Shown here piece after piece: positions 10,769 to 19,432 of a DNA stretch of 23,618 nucleotides (positions within the stretch are counted from its first letter, which is position 1; every line of letters starts with the position of its first letter). The stretch lies in the NCBI GenBank assembly GCA_036675505.1, contig JAKFEW010000048.1, positions 1 to 23,618 on the forward strand, in the 5' to 3' direction. Source of the stretch: JAKFEW01 sp036675505. GTDB lineage: Bacteria; Cyanobacteriota; Sericytochromatia; S15B-MN24; JAQBPE01. The translations under genes were made by a program, and so were the position numbers. The notes beneath the pieces are model-generated. The model saw only the letters and a program-made list of their open reading frames with translations. It did no database searches and was not told the DNA's origin.

Positions 10769-11475
10769 TGGAGCCGCTGGACGTGGCGCGGCCCGCGGGC
10801 GCCTGGGCCGCGGCGGACCCGCTCGCCGACCTCACCGTGATCGTGCCCGTCGGCCCGGGCGACGAGGCCTGGCGTATGCTGCTGCCGGACCTCGAGGCCC
10901 TGCCTTCCAGCGCCGAGATCTGGCTGGTGGGCTCGGGCGAAGCGCCGGCCGGGCTCGGGCGGGCGCGCTGGCTCACGGCCGAGCGCGGCCGCGGGCGCCA
11001 GCTGAACGCCGGCGCGCGGGCGGCCTGCCGGGCCGTGCTCTGGTTCTTGCATGCGGACAGCCGGCTGGGCGCAGGCGCCTTGCCGGCCCTGGCCCAGGCG
11101 ATCGCCGCCCACCCCGGCACCCTGCGCTGGTTCGACCTCCGCTTCGCGCCCGGCGGCCCAGTCCTCATGCCGCTCAACGCCTGGGGCGCGCGCCTGCGGT
11201 CGCGCCTGCTCGGCCTGCCCTTCGGCGATCAGGGCTTCTGCCTCGAGGCCAGGACCTTCGAGGCCCTCGGCGGCTTCCCGGAAGACGCGCCCTACGGCGA
11301 GGATCACCTGCTGGTCTGGCGGGCGCGCCATGCGGGCGTGGCGCTGCGGCCGGTGGGCGCCACGCTCGCGACCAGCGCGCGCAAGTACGCAGAGCAAGGC
11401 TGGCTCGCGACCACGCTGCTGCATGTCCGGCTGACCGCCCGCCAGGCGCTCGCGGCCTGGCGGAGCCCGCCATGA
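10768..11475 (+). CDS. TIGR04283-type family 2 glycosyltransferase (rSAM/selenodomain-associated transferase 2)
   Basis: The 235-residue product carries the hallmarks of TIGR04283: LTVIVPV near the N-terminus (22-28), RGRGRQLNAGARAA (73-86), the HADS variant of the DxD site (95-98), FGDQGFCLE (152-160), GGFPEDAPYGEDHLL (168-182) and a C-terminal TSARKYAEQGWLATTLLHV stretch. It is soluble and full length. Its start overlaps the stop of the 21-codon ORF and its TGA overlaps the ATG of the TIGR04282 gene, so translation of all three should be coupled. TIGR04283 and TIGR04282 proteins often occur as a pair, including in arsenosugar-type gene clusters, but neither ArsS- nor ArsM-like genes are in this window. 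Substrate unknown. Confidence 0.88.
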   Translation: MEPLDVARPAGAWAAADPLADLTVIVPVGPGDEAWRMLLPDLEALPSSAEIWLVGSGEAPAGLGRARWLTAERGRGRQLNAGARAACRAVLWFLHADSRLGAGALPALAQAIAAHPGTLRWFDLRFAPGGPVLMPLNAWGARLRSRLLGLPFGDQGFCLEARTFEALGGFPEDAPYGEDHLLVWRARHAGVALRPVGATLATSARKYAEQGWLATTLLHVRLTARQALAAWRSPP

Positions 11476-12182
11476 GCCCCACCCGCGGCCCGCAGGGCGC
11501 CGGGTTGGCGATCTTCGTGAAGACGCCCGGCCTCTCGCCGATCAAGACGCGGCTCGCGGCCGGGGTCGGCGAGGACGCCGCCCTGACCTTCTTCCGGCTC
11601 GCCGCGGCCGCCACCGGCGCTGTCGCGCGTGAGGCCCAGGCGCTGGCCGGCGCGCGCCTCACGGCCTACTGGGCGGTCGCCGAGGCGGCCGGCCAGGGCC
11701 AGTGGCCGGGCCTGCCGGTGGTCGCGCAGGGCGAGGGCGGGCTCGGCGAGCGCCTCGACCACGTCTATGCCAGCCTGCGCGCGCGCCACGGCGCAGCCTT
11801 GCTGATCGGCGCCGACAGCCCGCAGCTCACGCCTGAAGACCTGCTCCAGGCCCTCGCCGCGCTCGACGCGCCCGGCGACTTCGCCCTCGGCCCGACCCCC
11901 GACGGCGGGTTCTGGGTCTTCGGCGGGCGGCTGGCGATCGCCCGCGCAGATTGGCTGGCCGTGCCGTACAGCGCGGCCGACACGGCCGAGCGGCTCGCCG
12001 GCCGGCTCGCGGGCCGGGGCCGGCTGACCCGCCTCGCCGCGCGCGTGGACGTGGACGAGGCGAGCGACCTCGCCGCGCTGGCGGCGGACCTCGCCGCGCT
12101 CAACGCGCCCCTGCCGGCGCAGCTGGCCCTGCGCGCCTGGCTCGAAGCATTGCTCGCCGCCCAGCCGCCCAGCCAGGCCTGA
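11472..12182 (+). CDS. TIGR04282/DUF2064 nucleotidyl- or glycosyltransferase-like protein (transferase 1)
   Basis: The 236-residue product matches the TIGR04282 (DUF2064) family with a GT-A/nucleotidyltransferase-like fold. KTPGLSPIKTRL (17-28) occupies the place of the NTP-binding loop; a glycine/acidic stretch follows (GEGGLGERLDHVY, 87-99), then LIGADSPQL (111-119), a likely metal site, and GPTPDGGFW (140-148). It ends the operon that starts at 7283; its ATG overlaps the upstream TGA. It is commonly paired with TIGR04283 proteins, and together they are thought to make or attach a sugar-like moiety, though the reaction is not settled. The next gene is convergent, 43 nt away. The gap contains GGCCT-GAA-AGGCC (12176-12188), a weak hairpin that includes the stop codon and may help end transcription. 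Confidence 0.88.
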   Translation: MSPTRGPQGAGLAIFVKTPGLSPIKTRLAAGVGEDAALTFFRLAAAATGAVAREAQALAGARLTAYWAVAEAAGQGQWPGLPVVAQGEGGLGERLDHVYASLRARHGAALLIGADSPQLTPEDLLQALAALDAPGDFALGPTPDGGFWVFGGRLAIARADWLAVPYSAADTAERLAGRLAGRGRLTRLAARVDVDEASDLAALAADLAALNAPLPAQLALRAWLEALLAAQPPSQA

Positions 12183-12225
12183 AAGGCCAGGGGGCGGCCC
12201 AAGCCTGAAAGGGCGGGAGCAGCGG

Positions 12226-13875
<1,650 letters not shown>

Positions 13876-13905
13876 GAATTCCTCCGTGGGCTCGGCGCGG
13901 AACGG

Positions 13906-13911
13906 ATTATA
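13906..13911 (-). promoter_or_regulatory. -10 box (TATAAT) for treS
   Basis: The consensus TATAAT on the minus strand lies 30 nt before the treS ATG, leaving a leader of about 24 nt that contains a GGAGG ribosome site. No clear -35 box is visible. It is back to back with the plus-strand promoter of the thioredoxin gene. Confidence 0.6.
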
Positions 13912-13931
13912 CGCCCTGGCCCGTCATGAGG

Positions 13932-13937
13932 GATAAT
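13932..13937 (+). promoter_or_regulatory. -10 box (GATAAT) for the thioredoxin operon
   Basis: GATAAT matches the consensus at five of six positions and lies 36 nt before ATG 13974, with GGAGGA at 13961-13966 in the leader. The two divergent -10 boxes are only 20 nt apart, so the -35 regions of each promoter must overlap the other promoter. Confidence 0.5.
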
Positions 13938-13973
13938 GAATCCCGCCACACCAATCGATCGGAGGAAGACCCG

Positions 13974-14489
13974 ATGTTTCGCCCGTGGATGCTCACCGTC
14001 GCTCTCGTGACCGCCTGCGTGGCGGCGCCCGCCCCGGCGCTCGCCGAGAGCGCCGCCAGGCCCAAGCTCGCCCCCATCAGCAAGGCCAACGATTTCTCGC
14101 TCAAGCGCTCGAGCGACGGCAAGGCGCTCAAGCTCTCGGACCTCAAGGGCAAGGTGCGCCTGGTCGACTTCTGGGCCACCTGGTGCCCGCCCTGCCGCGA
14201 GGAGATCCCGGGCTTCATCGATCTGCAGAAGAAGTACGGCGCCAAGGGCCTCGAGGTGATCGGCGTGTCGGTCGATCGCGGCGGCCCGGCGGTGGTCAAC
14301 GCCTTCGTCAAGGAGCACGGCATCAACTACACCTCGCTCATGAGCGACGCGGCCACCGAGTCGGCCTACGGCGGCATCCGCTCGATCCCGACCACCTTCT
14401 TGATCGACCGCGAGGGCAACATCGTGAAGAAGTACCTCGGCGCGCGGCCGGTCACGGAGTTCGAGGCCGACATCAAGGCGCTGCTGTAG
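13974..14489 (+). CDS. TlpA/ResA-like exported thioredoxin
   Basis: The 171-residue protein starts with a signal peptide (MFRPWM, hydrophobic 7-23, cleavage likely after ALA at about 24), followed by a thioredoxin-fold domain. The active site is W-C-P-P-C (C71, C74) in VDFWATWCPPCREE, and the cis-proline is P139 in RSIPTTFLIDREG, the arrangement of TlpA/ResA proteins that reduce disulfides outside the cytoplasm, for example on apocytochrome c. No cytochrome maturation genes are in view, so the partner is unknown. ATG 13974 is set by GGAGGA 7 nt upstream. It is the first gene of a three-gene set; the next gene starts 10 nt downstream. Confidence 0.9.
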   Translation: MFRPWMLTVALVTACVAAPAPALAESAARPKLAPISKANDFSLKRSSDGKALKLSDLKGKVRLVDFWATWCPPCREEIPGFIDLQKKYGAKGLEVIGVSVDRGGPAVVNAFVKEHGINYTSLMSDAATESAYGGIRSIPTTFLIDREGNIVKKYLGARPVTEFEADIKALL

Positions 14490-14499
14490 CCGCGTCGCC

Positions 14500-15084
14500 A
14501 TGAACCGCGCCTGGTTCCTCGCCCTCACCGCCGTCGCCGTCGTGGCGGCGGTGGTGACGCTTTCCGAGCGCGGCTCGCCCCCGCCCGCCTCGCCGGTCCC
14601 GCGCGACGCGGGGCCCGTGAGGTTCCAGGAAGGCACGGCGGGCGCCCGCCTCGCCGAGTACGTCGCGGGCGACTTCGCCGGCGAGCGGCTCGAGCGCGCG
14701 AGCTGGCTCAAGTACAAGGGCTGGGTCATGTGGCCGACCGAGCCGGGCTGGGACGAGGCCTACGTCGTGCGCGCCTACCAGCTCGCGAAGGTCAGCTCGA
14801 CGGCCAGCGAGGCGACCGCCGAGGTCCACTACGACACGCTCGGGATCTTGAACCTGACGACCTTCACCTACGCGACCTCGCCGAGCCAGCAGGCCGTGCC
14901 CTTCAAGCTGCTGCTCAGCGAGGGCGCCTGGAAGATCGGCGTGCCGATGCTGCGCCCGCACCCGGGCCCTGAGGCCACCGTGGCCTTCCTCGGCCGCATG
15001 CGCGAGCACTACGAGCGCCAGGGCCCGGCGATCGCGCAGGCGATCGCGACGATCCAGGCCGACGCCGCCAGGCCCGCCCCATGA
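14500..15084 (+). CDS. Membrane-anchored or exported protein of unknown function
   Basis: I do not recognise this 194-residue protein. An N-terminal helix (residues 4-21) followed by a Ser/Pro-rich linker (SPPPASPVP) indicates an anchor or signal peptide. The remainder is a compact domain with alternating strands (AYVVRAYQLAKV; TAEVHYDTLG; PFKLLLSEGAWKIG) that resembles the SnoaL/NTF2-like or DUF4878-type layout in which a strand ends in 'W-K-I', but this is only a shape argument. It sits 10 nt after the thioredoxin gene without a visible Shine-Dalgarno sequence, and its TGA overlaps the ATG of the fusion gene at 15081, so all three are probably co-translated. Confidence 0.75.
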   Translation: MNRAWFLALTAVAVVAAVVTLSERGSPPPASPVPRDAGPVRFQEGTAGARLAEYVAGDFAGERLERASWLKYKGWVMWPTEPGWDEAYVVRAYQLAKVSSTASEATAEVHYDTLGILNLTTFTYATSPSQQAVPFKLLLSEGAWKIGVPMLRPHPGPEATVAFLGRMREHYERQGPAIAQAIATIQADAARPAP

Positions 15085-15875
15085 CCAGCCTGCCCGACCC
15101 GCCGGTCGTGGATTGGGCCGCCATCGAGGCCCTGATCGCAGCCAACGGCCTGACCATCGACCGCCCGCGCCACACCGCCCACCCGCGCTACCCCGAGGTG
15201 GTCTACCCGCTCGACTACGGCTACATCAACGGCACGGTCGGCGAGGACGGCGACCCGATCGATGTCTTCGTCGGCAGCCAGCCCACCGGGCTCGTCGCGG
15301 CCACCCGCACGATCGACCGGCGCAAGGGCGACACCGAGGTCAAGCTGCTGTTCGACTGCAGCCCGGAGGAGATCTACCTGGTGCACGGGTTCCTGAACTA
15401 CGCGCCCGAGCTGATGACGGCCAGGCTCGTCACGCGCGGCGAGCCGCGCGCGCTGTGGGCAGGCTCGGTCTTCGGCGGCGAGCTGCACCACCTGGACCTG
15501 AACGTGGTCGACCTGGCCGTCTCAGCGCCCTTCTACGCAGCCTTCCTGGGCTACCTCGGCTACCGCCCGTACCAGCAGTGGCCCATGGGCCAGAGCTTCC
15601 TCAAGGGCCGCACCTACCTCACGCTCGTGCAGACCGAGCCCCCGCACGACCAGGCCGGCTTCCACCGCCGGCGGGCCGGCCTCAACCACCTGGCCTTCGC
15701 CTTGCCCTCGCGCGCGGCCGTGGACGCCTTCGTGGCCCAGTTCCTCGCCCCGCGCGCCATCCCGCTGCTCTACGGCGGCCCGGTCGACGACCCGGACTAC
15801 GCCTACGCTGTCTTCTTCGAGGACCCCGACCGCCTCAAGCTCGAAGTGGTGGCGACCGCGTCGCGCGGATTTTAA
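15081..15875 (+). CDS. Fusion of an inorganic pyrophosphatase-like domain and a VOC (glyoxalase-fold) domain
   Basis: The 264-residue protein has two domains. Residues 20-125 resemble the short inorganic diphosphatase-like family: IDRP (26-29), HPRYPEVVYPLDYGYI (34-49), and GEDGDPIDVFV (54-64) with the metal-binding triad pattern D56, D58, D61; D79 and D84 follow, matching the second acidic pair. Residues 134-260 form a VOC domain: HHLDLNVVDLAVSAPFY (136-152), GLNHLAFAL (200-208) and DPDRLKLEVVA (248-258), with H137, H203 and E255 in metal-ligand positions. It is soluble with no signal peptide. Its ATG overlaps the upstream TGA. I do not recall this domain pairing as usual. Either domain could be catalytic; the substrate cannot be told from sequence. 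Confidence 0.8.
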   Translation: MTSLPDPPVVDWAAIEALIAANGLTIDRPRHTAHPRYPEVVYPLDYGYINGTVGEDGDPIDVFVGSQPTGLVAATRTIDRRKGDTEVKLLFDCSPEEIYLVHGFLNYAPELMTARLVTRGEPRALWAGSVFGGELHHLDLNVVDLAVSAPFYAAFLGYLGYRPYQQWPMGQSFLKGRTYLTLVQTEPPHDQAGFHRRRAGLNHLAFALPSRAAVDAFVAQFLAPRAIPLLYGGPVDDPDYAYAVFFEDPDRLKLEVVATASRGF

Positions 15876-15901
15876 GCGAAGCTTCGCCCCGTCATAAACG
15901 G

Positions 15902-15922
15902 ATCGCCGGCTGATCCGGCGAT
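15902..15922 (+). other. Hairpin between the fusion gene and the small lipoprotein gene
   Basis: ATCGCCGG (15902-15909) and CCGGCGAT (15915-15922) are exact complements with a 5-nt loop CTGAT. No T tract follows; instead comes AGGAG and then the GGAGGA of the next gene. It may attenuate readthrough or shape the leader of the lipoprotein mRNA. Confidence 0.5.
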
Positions 15923-15944
15923 AGGAGCCGTGGAGGATAGTCCC

Positions 15945-16085
15945 ATGGTCCGTGCCCTCACGATCGCCCTGCTGCTCTCGACGCTCCCCGGCTGCATGCT
16001 GGCGAGCCTGCCGATCTTCCCGGCGAGCGGCATGCGCCAGGCCATGCCCGGCGCGGTCGAGGCCCCGGCGGTCCGCCTGCCCTAA
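15945..16085 (+). CDS. Small lipoprotein, 46 residues
   Basis: ATG 15945 is preceded by GGAGGA with 7 nt spacing. The product has a short basic start (MVRALT), a hydrophobic stretch and the lipobox LPGC with Cys17, so it should be acylated and anchored after signal peptidase II cleavage. The mature part is only about 30 residues (SLPIFPASGM...), with no recognisable domain. Size and lipobox recall entericidin-like or other tiny lipoproteins, but similarity is not claimed. Its TAA overlaps the TAG of the decayed LysR gene on the other strand. The good ribosome site and lipobox together make a chance ORF unlikely. Confidence 0.65.
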   Translation: MVRALTIALLLSTLPGCMLASLPIFPASGMRQAMPGAVEAPAVRLP

Positions 16086-16650
16086 GCCTCCTCCCGGCGC
16101 GCCGCGAAGGCCACTCGCACCTCGCCGAGGAAGGCCGCGAGCGCCGGCGAAAGCCACTTGTCCTTGTGCCAGGCCACGTAGATGCTCACCGCGAGGTCGG
16201 CGTCGCGCCAACGCAGCGCCGCGAGCTCCCCGCGGGCGCGACGCTCGCTTGGCGCCCGAGCGGGTGGCCCGGGTGGGCGACGACCCGGACCGGCTCCACG
16301 ACGAGGTCCTCGCCGGCCACCCCGTCCGCGCGCGCGGGCCGGTCGAAGCAGAAGGCCACGTCGGCGCTGCCGTCGCGCACGGCGCGCAGCAGCTCGGTGC
16401 ATGCCCCTGGGCGGAAGACGAGGCGGACGCGCGGGTGGCGCTCGTGGAACCGCGCGAGCAATGGCGGCAGCCGGTAGGCGCACAGGCTCTCGGGCGCGCC
16501 CACGTGCAGCGTGCCGGCGGGCTCGGTCGCGCCAGGCACGGCCGCGAGCGCCTCGGCCTCGAACTGCACGAGGCGCGTGGCGTAGCCCTGCAGCCGCTGG
16601 CCCGCCTCGGTGAGGACCACGCGCTCCCATCGGTCCAGCCGAACGATTCC
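16082..16650 (-). pseudogene. Decayed LysR-family transcriptional regulator
   Basis: Two frames on the minus strand together encode pieces of a LysR regulator. The upstream piece (about 16640 down to 16245) reads RLDRWERVVLTEAGQRLQGY, the end of the winged helix and linker, then LHVGAPESLCAYRLPPLLARFHERHP, the start of the effector domain, up to about HPGHPLGRQ. The downstream piece (about 16235-16082), one frame away, reads ARGELAALRWRDADLAVSIY and a normal C-terminus. Missing are the N-terminal helix-turn-helix (a stop lies just upstream) and about 80-90 residues from the middle of the effector domain. A LysR protein is normally near 300 residues, so this cannot bind DNA as encoded. A real deletion is more likely than a sequencing error because two separate parts are gone. 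Confidence 0.8.
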
Positions 16651-16664
16651 ATCGGATCATTCCG

Positions 16665-16690
16665 TTGGGCCGATTAACAGCTTAATACCC
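16665..16690 (+). promoter_or_regulatory. AT-rich promoter-like stretch with GATTAACAGCTTAATAC
   Basis: This short AT-rich island stands out in very GC-rich DNA and precedes the small ORF at 16739. TTAATA/TAATAC (16682-16688) could be a -10 box. Related TTAAC and CTTAAT words occur upstream of the minus-strand genes starting at 18064 and 22579. Confidence 0.35.
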
Positions 16691-16738
16691 AAACTGGAAC
16701 GCGTAAACCCCGAACGCCCCCACCCCATGGAGGAAGCC

Positions 16739-16828
16739 ATGTTCGAGCGCCTGATGTTCTGGTTCGACCTCGCCGGCCGCGGAGCCGCGACGCCCTTCTT
16801 CGGGCGCCTCTTCGACGAGCGCCCCTGA
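16739..16828 (+). CDS. Small ORF, 29 residues, hypothetical
   Basis: ATG 16739 follows GGAGGA (16729-16734) with 4 nt spacing, and an AT-rich promoter-like island lies 50-75 nt upstream. The product MFERLMFWFDLAGRGAATPF... is short, amphipathic and aromatic-rich, with no motif I recognise. An in-frame ATG at 16727 would add four residues but overlap the ribosome site. It may be a genuine small protein or a leftover from the rearrangement that damaged the adjacent LysR gene. The 36 nt after its stop contain a weak hairpin (GGCTGG-CTCA-CCAGGCC). Confidence 0.4.
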   Translation: MFERLMFWFDLAGRGAATPFFGRLFDERP

Positions 16829-16864
16829 AAGGCTGGCTCACCAGGCCTCGGCGCCCCGCTGGCT

Positions 16865-18064
16865 TCAGCTCGCCAGGCCACCCTTCGCGATCATCTGGGT
16901 GAGCCCGGCCCAGTCCGCCTCCGACATCTGCTCGGCCAGGTAGCTCGAGAGCCCCACGGTGCCCGCCTTCCGCAGGCTGGCTTCGTACTCGCTCGCAGGA
17001 ACCAGGCGGCTCTGGCCGCCGCCCCACAGGCCGAGCGTCGGGTGGATGCGGTCCTTCGGCCAGCCGGCCTTCACGCCGCCCTCGACGGTGAGCGCCGGGT
17101 CACAGGTCGCGAAGTCGTTCAGGTAGGCCTGCGGCAGCCAGTCGAAGCCGGCGTCGCGCCAGACCTTCCAGTCGATGTCGGCCATGTCGGCGCGGCCGTA
17201 GGAGCTGAGCGCCGCCGGGATCTCGGGGCTCGCCTCGCGGAAGGCCTTCACGAAGCGCTGCGAGCGGCCGTAGGCCTCGGCCGAGGGCGAGCCGTCGGCG
17301 CTGGTGTACTTGTACTCGAGCTCGGCGTTGGCGATGAAGAAGTCGGCGCCCCACTGCTTGCACTGCGCGGCCATCACCTTGGCCTCGGCCTCGGGCTCGG
17401 TGCGGTTGACGCCCCAGAAGCCGACCTTGAGGCCGGCGGCGCGCAGCTGCTGGATGAAGCCGTGCTGGAGCTGGCGCTGGGTCTGCTCGTTGAGCGAGGT
17501 GCCGTCCGCGATCTGCAAGGTGACCCACTTCACGCCCGCGGCCTTCATCTTCGCGATCGCATGCGGGCCCGGGAAGGCGTCCGCGTTCGCGACCCACACG
17601 CCGGGCTCGCGCCACACCGGCGCGCCACGCTCGCCACGGGGCGCGACCGGCGCGACCGGCGCGACCGGCCGCACGGGCCGCGGGCCAGCCTTGAGCGCCG
17701 CGCGGACCGCGTACTCGGTGCGCAGGTGGTATTCGCTCTGCTTGACGGCCTGCGCGGCGGCCGCGTAGCCGTAGGGGTTGGCGTAGTAGCTCGCGGGATC
17801 CGCCGCGTAGGCCAGCCAGCGCTTGGCGAGCTGCACCAGCGACTGCGCGGCCGAGACGCGCGCGCCTTCCACGGCGCGCTTCATGGCGAGCTCGGCCGGG
17901 CGATCGTCGGCGATGTCCTGGATCACCGCGCGCTTCACGGCATCGAGCCGGGCCTTCTCGGCCTGGCCGGCGAGCCGGCGGGCATCCGGGCTCGCGGCCT
18001 GGGCCGCGGGCACCGACGCATAGGGGCTATACGCCCGCAACGGGCGGATCGTGGTGATCGACAT
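16865..18064 (-). CDS. Unrecognised protein with helical N-terminal region, V-A-P hinge and probable TIM-barrel (glycoside-hydrolase-like) domain
   Basis: The 399-residue protein has no signal peptide. Residues 1-25 (MSITTIRPLRAYSPYASVP...) are Pro/Thr/Arg-rich; 26-125 are helical and Ala-rich; 126-145 form a hinge with three V-A-P repeats. Residues 155-395 look like a beta/alpha barrel: VWVANADAF, VKWVTLQIADG (178-188), GLKVGFWGVNRTEPEAEA (211-228), ADFFIANAELEYKY (240-253) with acidic residues E248/E250 at a strand end, EIPAALSSYG, FDWLPQAYLNDF and HPTLGLWGGGQSRL. The order resembles GH25-like or DUF1906-like barrels that act on peptidoglycan or glycans; the exact family is not identified. 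The start ATG 18064 has GGGAG 8 nt upstream. It lies 82 nt after the MFS gene with an AT-rich gap, so it may have its own promoter. Confidence 0.75.
   Translation of the reverse strand: MSITTIRPLRAYSPYASVPAAQAASPDARRLAGQAEKARLDAVKRAVIQDIADDRPAELAMKRAVEGARVSAAQSLVQLAKRWLAYAADPASYYANPYGYAAAAQAVKQSEYHLRTEYAVRAALKAGPRPVRPVAPVAPVAPRGERGAPVWREPGVWVANADAFPGPHAIAKMKAAGVKWVTLQIADGTSLNEQTQRQLQHGFIQQLRAAGLKVGFWGVNRTEPEAEAKVMAAQCKQWGADFFIANAELEYKYTSADGSPSAEAYGRSQRFVKAFREASPEIPAALSSYGRADMADIDWKVWRDAGFDWLPQAYLNDFATCDPALTVEGGVKAGWPKDRIHPTLGLWGGGQSRLVPASEYEASLRKAGTVGLSSYLAEQMSEADWAGLTQMIAKGGLAS
17641..17667. repeat. Three tandem 9-bp repeats encoding the V-A-P hinge
   Basis: GCGCGACCG is repeated three times without change. 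On the minus strand this encodes a run of V-A-P units between the helical region and the barrel domain of the 16865-18064 product. Such a repeat can change copy number by slippage, in steps of one hinge unit without frameshift. Confidence 0.9.
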
Positions 18065-18146
18065 GCATCCAACTCCCTGACCAAACTCCACGCATGTCAT
18101 CGGGCTGTTAAGATCAATTATTTCTTAATGTCACGGCAAGGTCTGG

Positions 18147-19427
18147 TTAAACCTGGCTCCCCCGACCTGGGCCGGCGGGCGCCTGCGCCGGCTCCCGCTC
18201 CGACGCGAAGCGCCTGATCGCCGGAAAGCGCCAGGCGCAGAGCGCGACCAGCGCCACGCAGGCGAGGCCGCCCGCGGCGGTCGCCGCGCGCACGCCGAAC
18301 CATTGCGCGGCCACGCCCGCCTCGAACTCGCCGAGCTGCGTGCCCGAGACCGCGAAGACGTAGTTGATGCCGCCCACCCGCGCGCGCATGGGGTCGGGGG
18401 TCACGAGCAGCCGGATCGTCTGGCGCAGCGTCATCGAGATCGTGTCCGCGAGGCCGGTGCCCGCGAGGCAGGCCCAGGCCAGCCAGAAGGTGGGCGCCAG
18501 GCCGAAGCCGGCCACGCTGGCGCCGTAGGCGGCGATCGCCGCGAGCACCCACACGCCCGGCCGGCGCGGGTAGGGCAGCAGCGCCATCAGCGCGGCCCCC
18601 ATGACGGCGCCCGCGGCCGGCGCCGCCGCGAGCAGCCCGAGCCCCTCCGGGCCGACCAGGAAGACGTCTTTGGCGAAGACCGGCAGCAGCACGTGCGAGG
18701 CGCCGAGCAACACCGCCGCGAAGTCGAGCGCCATCAGCCCGAGCAGCACAGGCTGGGTGCGCACGAAATCGAAGCCGAGCAGGATGCGCCGCAGCTGCCC
18801 GCGCGGCCCGCGCTCCTCGGCCGCGACCTCCGGCGTGAGCAGGGGCGTACGTAGCGCGATCACCCCGCCCATCACGACCAGGAAGCTCGCGGCGTCGAAG
18901 GCGTAGACCCAGGCCGCGCCGAAGGCCCCCAGCGCCAGCCCGCCGAGCGCCGGGCCCACGATGCTCGCCACGCTCCACAGCAAGTTGTTCAGCGCCACCG
19001 CCGGCGTGAGCAGCTCGCGCGGCACCAGCGCCGGCGTGATCGTGCCGCGCACGGGGCCCTCCAGGCTGCTCACGCAGGCCGTGAGGAAGACGAAGGCGTA
19101 GAGGATCCAGACGTTGGTGAGCCCGGCGAAGGTGAGCCCCGCCAGCGCGCCCGAGAGCAGCACCTGGGCGGCCTGCGAGCCCACCAGCAACGTGCGCCGG
19201 CTCATCGCGTCGCCCGCCGCGCCGCCCACGATCGGTAGCACCAGCGCCGGGCCCGCGCGCAAGAGCCCGACCAGCCCGAGGCTGAGCGGCTGGCCGGTCA
19301 GCGCGTAGATCTGCCAGGCCAGCGCGACATGCTGCATCTCGGTCCCGACCTTCGAGACCACGTTGCCGGTCCAGTAGAGCCTGTAGTCGCGGACCGCGAG
19401 GACGGCGAGCGCGTCGCGGCCGAGCAC
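18147..19427 (-). CDS. Major facilitator superfamily transporter (MFS_3/EntS-like)
   Basis: The 426-residue protein has about twelve membrane helices. It opens with FRDYRLYW-like VRDYRLYWTGNVVSKVG (12-28), typical of the MFS_3 group that includes the enterobactin exporter EntS, followed by the loop GAAGDAMSRRTLL (68-80) in the place of the conserved MFS loop 2-3 motif. A second-half TPDPMRARVGGINY stretch is also typical of the group. It probably exports a small molecule across the inner membrane; the substrate is unknown. The start is GTG 19427, 5 nt after the stop of the SPFH gene, so the two are co-transcribed. The C-terminal tail is a short Pro/Ala/Gly-rich extension. No siderophore genes are in view. 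Confidence 0.88.
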   Translation of the reverse strand: MLGRDALAVLAVRDYRLYWTGNVVSKVGTEMQHVALAWQIYALTGQPLSLGLVGLLRAGPALVLPIVGGAAGDAMSRRTLLVGSQAAQVLLSGALAGLTFAGLTNVWILYAFVFLTACVSSLEGPVRGTITPALVPRELLTPAVALNNLLWSVASIVGPALGGLALGAFGAAWVYAFDAASFLVVMGGVIALRTPLLTPEVAAEERGPRGQLRRILLGFDFVRTQPVLLGLMALDFAAVLLGASHVLLPVFAKDVFLVGPEGLGLLAAAPAAGAVMGAALMALLPYPRRPGVWVLAAIAAYGASVAGFGLAPTFWLAWACLAGTGLADTISMTLRQTIRLLVTPDPMRARVGGINYVFAVSGTQLGEFEAGVAAQWFGVRAATAAGGLACVALVALCAWRFPAIRRFASEREPAQAPAGPGRGSQV

Positions 19428-19432
19428 GGTCC

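Noticed and set aside
10768..12182. Arsenosugar biosynthesis cluster
   Set aside because: The TIGR04283/TIGR04282 pair and the phosphorylase remnant would fit, but no ArsM methyltransferase or radical SAM ArsS gene is present; the methyltransferase at 8284 looks like a glycan-cluster type.
15876..15887. Perfect 12-bp palindrome GCGAAGCTTCGC just after the fusion gene stop
   Set aside because: With no T tract and only a 4-bp usable stem it is not a convincing terminator; a 12-bp palindrome can occur by chance at this GC level.
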